The notes under the pieces are model-generated. The model was not told the origin of the DNA. It worked only from the letters and a program-made list of their open reading frames with translations, and ran no database searches. From Candidatus Treponema faecavium (lineage in GTDB: Bacteria; Spirochaetota; Spirochaetia; Treponematales; Treponemataceae): a stretch of DNA of 18,913 bases. How positions within the stretch are numbered: position 1 is the first letter of the stretch; each line of letters begins with the position of its first letter. Made by a program: the position numbers and the translations under genes. Shown one piece after another: positions 8,257 through 14,894 of this stretch. The stretch spans positions 1 to 18,913 of the forward strand of contig DXHG01000015.1 of NCBI GenBank assembly GCA_019113455.1, in the 5' to 3' direction.

Positions 8257-9807
8257 TCAGTTTATAGTGTTATAGAACATGAGCAGCGTGCTTGCAATCG
8301 ACAAAAGCGTCGTTACCGGCACGGCATACTGATTAAAATAGTACAGGAACGCGTTTGTTTTTGCCGTTATCGTCGTTTCAGGCTGTATGTAATCGTCCTT
8401 TGCATACTCTGTTCCGTCTGACCCGATGATTTCTATGCTGTCGAACGAGTTGCGCGTTTTATCAAACCCGCCTGCAAGTCCGATATAGTAATCCCAGGTG
8501 CGGTCGGGAATATACGGGAATCGTCCCGGATTCTGCACCGCGCCGGCTACGTTTACATAAAACAGTCTGAACGGAACGATAACCGAATCATACGATTCCG
8601 CAATAATGCCGGTCAGATATTCGGTATCATACAAAATGCTGTCTATATTGAGCGGGATAACGCTGCCGCGCCGCACAATATAGGCTTTAGCCATATCCGC
8701 CGTATCAAGAAAAATACCCGACATCCGCCGGATAATCGTCGCGTAATCCTCGCCCTCGGTAAAAAACGTCGTTATTCTGCCTGACGCGCCGGGGTCGTAT
8801 ACCTGCTGCGTCAGATCGTCATCCTGCTGATCTTCGATCTCAAGCACCGCGCCTTCAATAAACAGCACCGGTTTAAGCCGCGCAATGCTGCTCACCTCTA
8901 TTTCGTCAAGATGATCCAGCGCGGGCATGGAACTTTCGTTAAGCTGCGTAAAGTCAACATAGAATATCGAATCGGGGATTTCCCCCGTAACGGACGTATT
9001 GGGATGCCGCGTAACAGAAAGGCTTTTTCTGTCTGCATCCTCGGCAAAACCGCCGCCGTAATATTCGATAAGATCGGCAAGCGTTTCTCCCTCAAGCAGT
9101 TCGTATGTGCCCGGGCGCTCAACCGCGCCGGTAACCGTACACAGGCGCGAGAGCCGGTTTACCGTAATCACGTCGCCCGGACTCATATAGGGGTTCTGCG
9201 TCATGTCCCCGCCGCGCAGCGCCTTAAACAGATCGTACGTATTGCTTTCCCCGCCGGCTGACGTAATCGTAATGTCGCGCGTCGAAGAATAATCGGTAAG
9301 CACGCTCTCTATCACGCTGTCGAGCCGCGCCATGCCCCATGTGGCTATCTGCTGCGCCTGGGTAACCTCTCCTTTTACCGTCACGTAAAACCGCGCCGGT
9401 GCGGTAAGCGTAAACTGCACGCCGCTGAACGGATAATTCTTTGTTACCGTATCCTCAACGATTTTCTTTACTTCAAGGAATGTTTTGCCGCGCACGTTCA
9501 CATTGCCGAGGTTTGAGATACGCAGCATATACGAAGCGTCAAGCTGTATCGGATATTCCACCGCAGCGGAGCCCGCCATATACGCGAGCAGAAACGTGTC
9601 TCCGGCGCAGACTTTGTAATCGGGAGCGGATACGGCGAGCATCCGGTCGGCAGCCGCAGTCTGTAAACCCGTATCCATTACTGAAGAAGTGTCTGATACT
9701 GTTTTTGTTTCTGATACTGTTTTTGTTGATGAAGAACTGCTGGAAGTCTGGGCAGAAACAGCCGTTAATCCGGCGCAAAAAAACAGCACGTATAAAAAGC
9801 GTTTCAA
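8257..9807 (-). CDS. SLBB-domain polysaccharide export-like envelope protein
   Basis: Exported protein of 516 residues. A signal peptide (1-19, cut after VSA) is followed by a Ser/Thr linker (about 21-48) encoded partly by an 18-bp tandem duplication. A polysaccharide-export (Wza-like) N-domain spans about 62-135. SLBB-type domains follow at about 139-216, 222-306 (VTGAVERPGTY), 312-385 and 416-480 (VNVAGAVQNPGRF). The C-terminus (about 494-512) is hydrophobic and could anchor it in a membrane. The start codon is TTG at 9807, needed to include the signal peptide; only a weak AGGT SD precedes it. It is the first gene of the dnaX-ebfC-recR run, 73 bp after the tRNA. The family moves polysaccharide across the outer envelope, but no capsule genes are nearby, so the role is unclear. 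Confidence 0.85.
   Translation of the reverse strand: MKRFLYVLFFCAGLTAVSAQTSSSSSSTKTVSETKTVSDTSSVMDTGLQTAAADRMLAVSAPDYKVCAGDTFLLAYMAGSAAVEYPIQLDASYMLRISNLGNVNVRGKTFLEVKKIVEDTVTKNYPFSGVQFTLTAPARFYVTVKGEVTQAQQIATWGMARLDSVIESVLTDYSSTRDITITSAGGESNTYDLFKALRGGDMTQNPYMSPGDVITVNRLSRLCTVTGAVERPGTYELLEGETLADLIEYYGGGFAEDADRKSLSVTRHPNTSVTGEIPDSIFYVDFTQLNESSMPALDHLDEIEVSSIARLKPVLFIEGAVLEIEDQQDDDLTQQVYDPGASGRITTFFTEGEDYATIIRRMSGIFLDTADMAKAYIVRRGSVIPLNIDSILYDTEYLTGIIAESYDSVIVPFRLFYVNVAGAVQNPGRFPYIPDRTWDYYIGLAGGFDKTRNSFDSIEIIGSDGTEYAKDDYIQPETTITAKTNAFLYYFNQYAVPVTTLLSIASTLLMFYNTIN
9692..9727 (-). repeat. 18-bp in-frame tandem duplication in the SLBB gene
   Basis: tctgatactgtttttgtt occurs twice with no gap (9692-9709, 9710-9727). 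In the coding strand it gives six-residue units (TVSETK / TVSDTS) in the Ser/Thr linker after the signal peptide. A copy-number change would not shift the frame, so linker length may vary between strains. Confidence 0.75.
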
Positions 9808-9880
9808 TTATCGATACCTATATATGAATATGCAGTCTGTCGCAAACTGCTGTACATTTGTTTATGTAATGAAATAACTA

Positions 9881-9954
9881 TGGGCCCACCTGGACTTGAA
9901 CCAGGGACCAACGGATTATGAGTCCGCGGCTCTAACCAACTGAGCTATAGGCCC
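9881..9954 (-). tRNA. tRNA with CAT anticodon, probably tRNA-Ile2 (lysidine type)
   Basis: A 74-nt cloverleaf. The acceptor is GGGCCTA paired with TGGGCCC plus discriminator A. The D-stem is GCTC/GAGC, the anticodon stem GCGGA/TCCGT with loop CTCATAA (anticodon at 9918-9920), and the T-stem CCTGG/CCAGG with loop TTCAAGT. CCA is not encoded. C4-G69 and C5-G68 pairs are known TilS recognition features of Ile2, and the overall sequence is nearer to bacterial Ile2 than to elongator Met. Initiator tRNA is excluded because positions 1-72 form a normal G-C pair. Confidence 0.93.
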
Positions 9955-9967
9955 TTTTGCAGGATGC

Positions 9968-9997
9968 AGTATACCATACAGCGCCGATGCGGGTCAA
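9968..9997 (-). promoter_or_regulatory. Promoter of the tRNA gene
   Basis: On the minus strand TTGACC (complement of 9992-9997) lies 18 bp from TATACT (complement of 9968-9973). Transcription would begin about 8 nt before the mature tRNA 5' end at 9954. It may also feed the SLBB-dnaX genes, since no terminator follows the tRNA. Confidence 0.75.
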
Positions 9998-10036
9998 GGC
10001 TTACCGGGTTTTACAGGGTGCAGCGTCATTTGATTT

Positions 10037-10075
10037 GCACACTGCACATACGGCGTCAGATTGCAGGCCGCTGCG
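10037..10075. repeat. Dispersed repeat, copy 1 (about 40 bp)
   Basis: This stretch aligns with 18871-18910 as gcacNctgcacatNcggcg...gatt.gca....ctgcgg, with about nine differences over some 41 columns. It lies about 30 bp left of the palindrome array in a gene-free stretch (9998-10388). Both copies are intergenic. Confidence 0.55.
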
Positions 10076-10103
10076 GTTCTGTTTCTGCGTGCGCTGATGC
10101 GCA

Positions 10104-10352
10104 TTTGCCGGCGGCAAAAGATTTCCCATTTAAAAAATAAAAATTTGCCGATTACAAATAAAAAATTTGCCGTTTATCCGGCAACAAATTTGCCGACGGC
10201 CAGCGGCGCACTTGCCGACGGCAAATTTGTTGTTTGCCGGCGGCAAAGTAAAAGTTTGCCGATTGCAAATGGCTCGCTTGCCGATGGCAAAATTCATTCC
10301 GGATAAATGGCAAAATACAATTTTGCCATCGGCAAATATTGTGCCGGCGGCA
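10104..10352. repeat. Array of TTTGCCG-N-CGGCAAA palindromes, period about 22 bp
   Basis: Eleven perfect or degenerate copies of a 15-bp palindrome are centred near 10111, 10151, 10175, 10196, 10218, 10240, 10262, 10284, 10307, 10329 and 10347. Five consecutive centres are exactly 22 bp apart, which is two helical turns, with about 7 bp of unrelated sequence between units. Perfect units include 10104-10118 and 10233-10247 (tttgccggcggcaaa). The array fills the gene-free gap between the tRNA promoter and the 3' end of the helix-turn-helix fragment. The reading frames through it are repeat translations and not genes. Its left flank (10129-10150) recurs inverted at 14-35. Protein-binding array, minisatellite or mobile repeat are all open. 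Confidence 0.85.
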
Positions 10353-10388
10353 CACGCGCCTGAGACTGAGCGGGCAGCAAGTCTGTGT

Positions 10389-10607
10389 TCAAGTTTCCGA
10401 TCCGCCGGACTGTTCCGTTTCGTTCTGCGCTGCGTTTTGTTTTGCCGCTTCGTTTGCCATGCGCAGTTTTGGGTGCAGACACCAGCTGCGCACGGTATCC
10501 CGCGACAGGCCGTATTCCCGCGCAAGGCGCTTATAACCGTATGTCCCCTGCTGGTACTTTCCTACAATTTCCAGTTTCAGCTCCATGCTGTATCTTTCTC
10601 TTCCCAT
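10389..10607 (-). pseudogene. Truncated IS3-type transposase OrfA (helix-turn-helix)
   Basis: A 72-residue frame. Residues 5-45 resemble the first helix-turn-helix of IS3/IS150 OrfA: YSMELKLEIVGKYQQG, then GYKRLAREYGLSRDTVRSW. The rest (about 50-72) is Lys/Gln/Glu/Ser-rich with no recognisable domain. The second OrfA helix-turn-helix, the leucine zipper and OrfB (DDE domain) are absent. A plausible promoter (TTGCAG at 10663-10668 and TAAAAT at 10639-10644, minus strand, 18-bp spacing) lies upstream, so it may still be expressed. The frame ends just before the palindrome array. It may be an IS remnant, or a small stand-alone DNA-binding protein of unknown target. Confidence 0.5.
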
Positions 10608-10834
10608 AGTATGTTCCCGATACCTTGTTCTTCAGGTTATTTTATTCGTACTGCGCGCTTTTCTGCAATAAACTCACAGAAAATTTTTTACCAGTATTCT
10701 AACCGAGTGCATATATACTATCGCATAATGTACGGCCTATCAACTGCCGTTTCAGGACATCGGTGTTTTTATAACCGAACCGGCAAAAACAGGCCAATCC
10801 GCGCACAAACTCGACGTAAATTTCAGTCTGCTAC

Positions 10835-10863
10835 TTATCACTTCTATATAACTGTGGTATTAT
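10835..10863 (+). promoter_or_regulatory. Probable promoter of the GHKL-HDOD gene
   Basis: TTATCA (10835-10840) is followed after 17 bp by TATTAT (10858-10863) with an extended TGG just before it. The rest of the 10608-10834 gap is A/T-rich; apart from a candidate minus-strand promoter at 10639-10668 (see the transposase fragment) I see no gene or clear element there. Confidence 0.5.
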
Positions 10864-10905
10864 TATGCAATAAACTGGCACCATGCGGTGCTATCGGTAA
10901 ATATC

Positions 10906-12429
10906 ATGCAGGCAGTAACATTAAATATAGATAAGTCAAAAATAACAACCGCGATTCACTCAAGCGTACCGCTGTCGGTTACCACCTATACACTTCCGCA
11001 CGATATGGAACTGTATATGACGGCAATTCTCGATGTATTTCTTGAAGCGCTTGGCCAGCAGCATATGACAGATTACTTAAATTACTGTCTCACCGAAATG
11101 CTCAACAACGCCAAAAAAGCGAACATGAAGCGCGTGTATTTTAAGGAGCAGGCGCTTGATATAACCGATGAGCAGGACTATAACCGCGGAATGCAGACGT
11201 TCAAAACAGAAACAATGAACAACGTCTGGTACTATCTCAAACTGCAGAAAGAGGCGGGGCTCTATATCAAGATGATGCTTCAATGCCGCAATAAGGAAAT
11301 AAAGCTCAGCGTGCACAACAACGTGCGTATGACATCTTTTGAGCACGAACGCATCCAGCTCAAACTCAGGCAGGCGCGCCAGTTTCAGTCGCTTGATGAG
11401 GCGCTTGCCGATGTGCTTGACAGCAGCGAAGGCGCCGGGCTCGGCATTGTTATTATGGTGCTCATGCTGCGCAAGCTCGGCCTTGACGAAATGCACTATC
11501 AGGTATACTGCACGAGGCAGGAGACGGTAACACAGATAACGATTCCGCTCCAGCAGCTGAAAACACAGGACATCAATCAAATATCGCAGAATATTCTGGA
11601 TGCGATAGAAAATATACCGCAGTTTCCCGAAAACATCACCGCCATTATCCGCCTTATCGCCAATCCCGACACCAAGCTTTCCGATATCGCGCTCCATATC
11701 AGCAATGATGCGGCGCTTGCCGCCGACCTGCTTAAAATGGTTAATTCGGCAAGCTACGGCCTGCGCGTTCCCTGTCAGAGCATACCGGAAGCCGTCAAGT
11801 TTATCGGTATCCGCGGTATCAGAAACCTCATGTATTCAATCGGCTCGATAAACAATATCGACTATAAACGAAACGACGAAGGCAGGCAGCTGCTGCAGCA
11901 CGCAAACCGCGTTGCGTTTTTTGCCTACAACCTTGCACGCAACTTTGCCGGCGACGACCGCAAACTCGTGGAAGACAGCTATGTCTGCGGGCTCCTGCAC
12001 GATATGGGAAAAATGCTTTTTCTTACGGCGTATCCGGCCATTTCAAAGCAGGTTACTGAAATATCGGTGCAGCGCGGCATATCGATGCAGCTTTTGGAAA
12101 ACCTGTACGCCGGCGTGAGCCACGGCGAAATAGGCGCGCTTGTCGCCGAACAATGGAACTTTCCTGCGTCTATCATAACCGTCATCAGGTATCATCATAC
12201 GCCTGCCGCCGCGCCCGAAAAACAGCGCCGGCTCACTGCCTTTATTATGCTTGCAGACATGATAGATCATTACCAAAACAATGAAATTGACTTTTACCAG
12301 TTTGAACCGGACGCGCTCGCCCTCATACAGGTGGTCTCAGAACCGCAGCTGAAAAAGCTTGCGGCAAAGCTTTCAGACGCATACGAATACGAACTTACCC
12401 GTATTCATCATATGCATGAACTAAACTGA
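10906..12429 (+). CDS. GHKL-like ATPase domain fused to HDOD domain (signalling protein)
   Basis: A 507-residue cytoplasmic protein. The N-terminal part (about 30-215) resembles a histidine-kinase-type ATPase. It has an N-box ExxxN in EMLNNAKKAN (E64, N68) and a G-box EGAGLGI (G176, G178, G180). The usual DxG motif between them is replaced by HNNVRM, so ATP binding is uncertain, and no phospho-acceptor His domain is seen. The C-terminal part (about 225-430) is an HDOD domain (NIPQFPENI..., NDAALAADLLKMVNSASYG) that keeps an HD pair (H365, D366 in GLLHDMGK). HDOD proteins act in signalling and motility regulation in many bacteria. The start is uncertain: GTG at 10888 would add six residues, and neither site has an SD. 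A 3' hairpin follows the stop. Confidence 0.85.
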   Translation: MQAVTLNIDKSKITTAIHSSVPLSVTTYTLPHDMELYMTAILDVFLEALGQQHMTDYLNYCLTEMLNNAKKANMKRVYFKEQALDITDEQDYNRGMQTFKTETMNNVWYYLKLQKEAGLYIKMMLQCRNKEIKLSVHNNVRMTSFEHERIQLKLRQARQFQSLDEALADVLDSSEGAGLGIVIMVLMLRKLGLDEMHYQVYCTRQETVTQITIPLQQLKTQDINQISQNILDAIENIPQFPENITAIIRLIANPDTKLSDIALHISNDAALAADLLKMVNSASYGLRVPCQSIPEAVKFIGIRGIRNLMYSIGSINNIDYKRNDEGRQLLQHANRVAFFAYNLARNFAGDDRKLVEDSYVCGLLHDMGKMLFLTAYPAISKQVTEISVQRGISMQLLENLYAGVSHGEIGALVAEQWNFPASIITVIRYHHTPAAAPEKQRRLTAFIMLADMIDHYQNNEIDFYQFEPDALALIQVVSEPQLKKLAAKLSDAYEYELTRIHHMHELN

Positions 12430-12433
12430 GAGT

Positions 12434-12459
12434 AGTATACAGACAACAGTTTGTGTACT
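12434..12459. other. Stable hairpin after the GHKL-HDOD gene
   Basis: AGTATACAGAC (12434-12444) pairs with GTTTGTGTACT (12449-12459) around an AACA loop; nine of eleven pairs are Watson-Crick and two are G-U. No U-tract follows on either strand. It lies between two convergent genes and may protect the 3' end or act as a weak terminator. Confidence 0.5.
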
Positions 12460-12477
12460 GACGCCTCGCAGGGCCAG

Positions 12478-12537
12478 TCTCAAAGAGCTTAGTCTCGAAG
12501 AGCCTGGCATCGAAGAGCTTAGTCTCGAAGAGCCTGG
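12478..12537. repeat. Four tandem 15-bp units spanning the trmH stop codon
   Basis: The units are tctcaaagagcttag, tctcgaagagcctgg, catcgaagagcttag and tctcgaagagcctgg (12478-12492, 12493-12507, 12508-12522, 12523-12537). Units 1 and 3 alternate with units 2 and 4, giving a higher-order 30-bp duplication with 24 identical bases (12484-12507 and 12514-12537). On the minus strand each 30-bp copy contains an in-frame TAA, so the methyltransferase ends within the repeat. Confidence 0.9.
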
Positions 12538-13322
12538 GTCCAGGCCTGCATGAGGATGCCGAATGCGACGCCTACGTTCAGCGAGGCTTTGCAGCCGGTA
12601 AGCGGAATGGACACGCAGCCGTATGCCGCCCGCTTAAGCGCCGCAGGGCTCACGCCGAGCTCTTCAGAACCGATAATCACAATCCCGCGCGGCGGGAACA
12701 CAAACTCATCGAGCGCGGTTCCGCCTGTCTCAAGCACAAACACCGGCATATCATCGGGAAGTGCAGAAAGTTCCGTTCGCTGCCACGGCAGCGTACCGAT
12801 GCAGCCCATCGCCGAACGCTGCGCCCGCGGATGCTCCGGCGGGCAGCAGCACGGAGAAAGGAACAGCTTTTCTGCCCCAAACGCTTCGGCGGTACGGAAT
12901 ATGGAGCCTAAATTAAACGGAGAGCGGATATCTTCCGCATATACCTGCACGCCGGGATAAAAGCGGCGGTCGTTTTCGCCTCCGCCGTGCGGCGCAATGA
13001 TAAGATCCCATTCAGCAGGAAACGAGCCGATAAGCGAGAGCAGGTGGTTTCGCGCGCGGTTGCACAGTGCAAGCTCGTCAAGCGGCGTTTCATTTTTCAG
13101 CCGCAGAAGCTCCTGCCGCGCCGCGTCAGGAAGCGCGGGGTCTTTAAGCACAATATCGGTAAGCGCGGCTATATACTCGCTGCGGCTCATGCCGGAAAAC
13201 CGGTATCCGCAGCCCGTCTCCGCAATTCCGCGTATATCCCGCTCAAGCGCGCCGAAACACAGCGCGAGCTTGCGCCGCTTCTGGCCGCCTTTGAGAAACT
13301 GCAGCTTGTGCGGAGGTATCAT
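12519..13322 (-). CDS. TrmH/SpoU family RNA 2'-O-methyltransferase
   Basis: SPOUT (knotted) methyltransferase using SAM to methylate a ribose in tRNA or rRNA. The 267 residues carry all three motifs: motif 1 DIRSPFNLGSIFRTAEAFGA (N137, R143), motif 2 IIGSEELGVS (about 217-225) and motif 3 VSIPLTGCKASLNVGVAFGI. An N-terminal region of about 120 residues precedes the catalytic domain and is not a recognised L30e-like domain to my eye. The target nucleotide is unknown. The first ATG (13322) is used; a TTG directly before it would add one residue. It lies 15 bp after the ADH-like gene and is probably co-transcribed with it. The last five codons fall in the 15-bp tandem repeat. Confidence 0.9.
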   Translation of the reverse strand: MIPPHKLQFLKGGQKRRKLALCFGALERDIRGIAETGCGYRFSGMSRSEYIAALTDIVLKDPALPDAARQELLRLKNETPLDELALCNRARNHLLSLIGSFPAEWDLIIAPHGGGENDRRFYPGVQVYAEDIRSPFNLGSIFRTAEAFGAEKLFLSPCCCPPEHPRAQRSAMGCIGTLPWQRTELSALPDDMPVFVLETGGTALDEFVFPPRGIVIIGSEELGVSPAALKRAAYGCVSIPLTGCKASLNVGVAFGILMQAWTQALRD

Positions 13323-13337
13323 CAAGTCAGTGCACGC

Positions 13338-14489
13338 TTAGAACGCGCGTTTTACCAGAGAAAACAGATCATCAGCCGTCATCGAGCGCTGTAAACTGTT
13401 CATCGCTTCAAGCCTGCCTGCGTCTTCAACGACAGCAGCAAGCTCGTCTATGCTGATGTTCAAATCTTTTAAGCGGGCAGGCAGATGCGCCGACGCCATG
13501 CGGTCGCGGATAAAACCGGCAAAAAGCGCCGCATTCTCCTCGCGCGTACCGTCAGCTTTTGCCACGCCGATAAGACGCGAAAGCGCGTCAAGCTGCGCCG
13601 CCTTGTACGATACAGCATCTTCTATCAGATACGGCAAAAGAATCGCCGCGGTATGCGATTTCTGCACGCTAAAACGCGCGTTCGCCGTCATCGCAACGAG
13701 AGACGCAGCCCCGGCAGCGCTTGCCGCGCACGCAAGAGAGGCAGCGCATCCCGCCTCTGTCAAAAGCTCCTCGGAGCCAGAGCCCGCCGTATCGGCTGCA
13801 AAATATGAACCGAGCAAAGACACGCTTTTTTCGGCAAACATGTCGGAAAAGAAACTTGCGCGGTCAGACAGATACGCCTCCGCTGCAAGACAGAGAATCT
13901 CCATCGCCGCAGACACAATCTGGTTGTCCGTGAGGGATACGAGCAGCTGCGAGTCCATAAGCACGAGCGAGCCCCCGCCGCCGTTCTTTAGCTTTACGAG
14001 CTTAAGCTGCCTGCTGCGCGCGTCAGCCGCCGGTATAATAGAAGTAAACATGTGCGCGTTTTTTGCCGTGGACGGCACGCACACGACCGGCAGCGCGCGC
14101 GCCGCGTCGATTTCACCGGCGTCAAGGCAGTCGTATACGCTTTTTCCGCTCCCATACAGCGCGGCCAGAAAGCGGCCTACATTCAGCGCGCGAGAGCCTC
14201 CGATCGCAGCCACTCCGTCTATACCCGCCTGAGAAGCGAGCGCTGCAGCGTCGGCAATTATTTCAGAATCACCTTTGGCGCGGGGACCGATATTATCGAA
14301 TATAAAATAGTGCAGCTCTGCGTTATCAAGCGAATACTGCACCGTCTTTACTATGTTTGTCTCGCGCAGCGACGGGTCAAGCACGACAATCCAGCGTTTT
14401 CCCAGATCGGACAAAAACGCGCCAAGGCGGCTTACGCCGTATGAACTCACCACAATGCGGGGAGAAAGCTCAAAACACAAATCAGCCAT
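13338..14489 (-). CDS. Iron-containing alcohol dehydrogenase-fold protein, degenerate metal site
   Basis: 383 residues with the overall plan of group III (iron) alcohol dehydrogenases: an N-terminal nucleotide-binding half (VAAIGGSRALNVGR at about 93-106, VPSTA at 138-142) and an all-helical C-terminal half. Key sites are changed. The DxxxH pair of MDALTHAIEAY is MEILCLAAEAY here (E197, L201). By alignment on the ILLP motif, the conserved HG before it has become K277-S278, and the residue after ILLP is Tyr287. The GTGSE loop is KNAHM and the cofactor-loop Asp is Asn103. It probably does not bind Fe or Zn normally and may not be a dehydrogenase. An AGAGGA SD lies 9 nt before the ATG. The gene follows the flgM terminator and precedes trmH. 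Confidence 0.8.
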   Translation of the reverse strand: MADLCFELSPRIVVSSYGVSRLGAFLSDLGKRWIVVLDPSLRETNIVKTVQYSLDNAELHYFIFDNIGPRAKGDSEIIADAAALASQAGIDGVAAIGGSRALNVGRFLAALYGSGKSVYDCLDAGEIDAARALPVVCVPSTAKNAHMFTSIIPAADARSRQLKLVKLKNGGGGSLVLMDSQLLVSLTDNQIVSAAMEILCLAAEAYLSDRASFFSDMFAEKSVSLLGSYFAADTAGSGSEELLTEAGCAASLACAASAAGAASLVAMTANARFSVQKSHTAAILLPYLIEDAVSYKAAQLDALSRLIGVAKADGTREENAALFAGFIRDRMASAHLPARLKDLNISIDELAAVVEDAGRLEAMNSLQRSMTADDLFSLVKRAF

Positions 14490-14528
14490 TTCTGCTTATC
14501 CTCTTTATTACCGACAGCTCCGGTACAC

Positions 14529-14559
14529 AAAAAAAGCGGAAACACCGTTCCGCTTTTTT
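14529..14559 (-). terminator. Terminator after rsmI-flgM
   Basis: GCGGAA (14536-14541) pairs with TTCCGC (14548-14553) around a 6-nt loop. It is flanked by seven A (14529-14535) and six T (14554-14559), so the minus strand reads a stem followed by seven U. It separates flgM from the ADH-like gene. The symmetry would also allow termination on the plus strand, but no plus-strand gene ends here. Confidence 0.92.
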
Positions 14560-14589
14560 AATGACCACACTGCGAACCTTCTTTTCAGA

Positions 14590-14877
14590 CTAGATTCCGT
14601 AGCTGGTCATGATTGAATCAACGACAGATTCTATAACCGCAGAAGAAAGGTATCCCGGATCCTGAATCTTCGCCTTAACTTCTGCGACGCGATCCGCACG
14701 GACATCGGGCGTTTCCATGGCAATGGAATGAAGATAATACGCTTCAGCCATTTCTTTTGCCTCGTCTGATACGGAGATGCTGTCTCCCATTCGGGCGTAT
14801 CGTTCCGATCCGTGTACCCGCGGAGCATTCTGTACATTGTCGAGAGGGTGCAGTCCCCCCAGCTTGTCGATCATCAT
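14590..14877 (-). CDS. flgM: Anti-sigma-28 factor FlgM
   Basis: FlgM holds sigma-28 (FliA) inactive until the flagellar hook is complete. The 95 residues are the usual size. Family marks are the N-terminal IDKLGGLHPLDNVQ, the SISVSDEAKEMAE segment, and the sigma-binding C-terminal part PDVRADRVAEVKAKIQ...Y. Two adjacent ATGs exist (14877, 14874), 17-20 nt after the rsmI stop; GGCAGG upstream may act as SD. An upstream TTG would overlap rsmI and is unlikely. In spirochaetes with periplasmic flagella this is the main regulator of late flagellin genes. Being downstream of rsmI, it appears to be expressed from the rsmI promoter. Confidence 0.9.
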   Translation of the reverse strand: MMIDKLGGLHPLDNVQNAPRVHGSERYARMGDSISVSDEAKEMAEAYYLHSIAMETPDVRADRVAEVKAKIQDPGYLSSAVIESVVDSIMTSYGI

Positions 14878-14894
14878 ATAGACCTGCCTTATAC

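Noticed and set aside
9881..9954. Initiator or elongator tRNA-Met
   Set aside because: Position 1-72 is a normal G-C pair, which excludes initiator; C4-G69 and C5-G68 and overall similarity favour Ile2. Elongator Met is not fully excluded.
10104..10352. CRISPR-like array
   Set aside because: The repeats are 15-bp degenerate palindromes with about 7-bp gaps and there are no cas genes; CRISPR repeats and spacers are much longer and more uniform.
10664..10876. Word tgcaataaact present at 10664-10674 and 10866-10876
   Set aside because: Only 11 bp, A/T-rich, flanks unrelated.
10167..10934. 255-codon plus-strand frame across the repeat region
   Set aside because: It starts in the palindrome array, runs antisense to the helix-turn-helix fragment and through the next promoter, and resembles no protein; the repeated ICRR/LPTA-like words are repeat translations.
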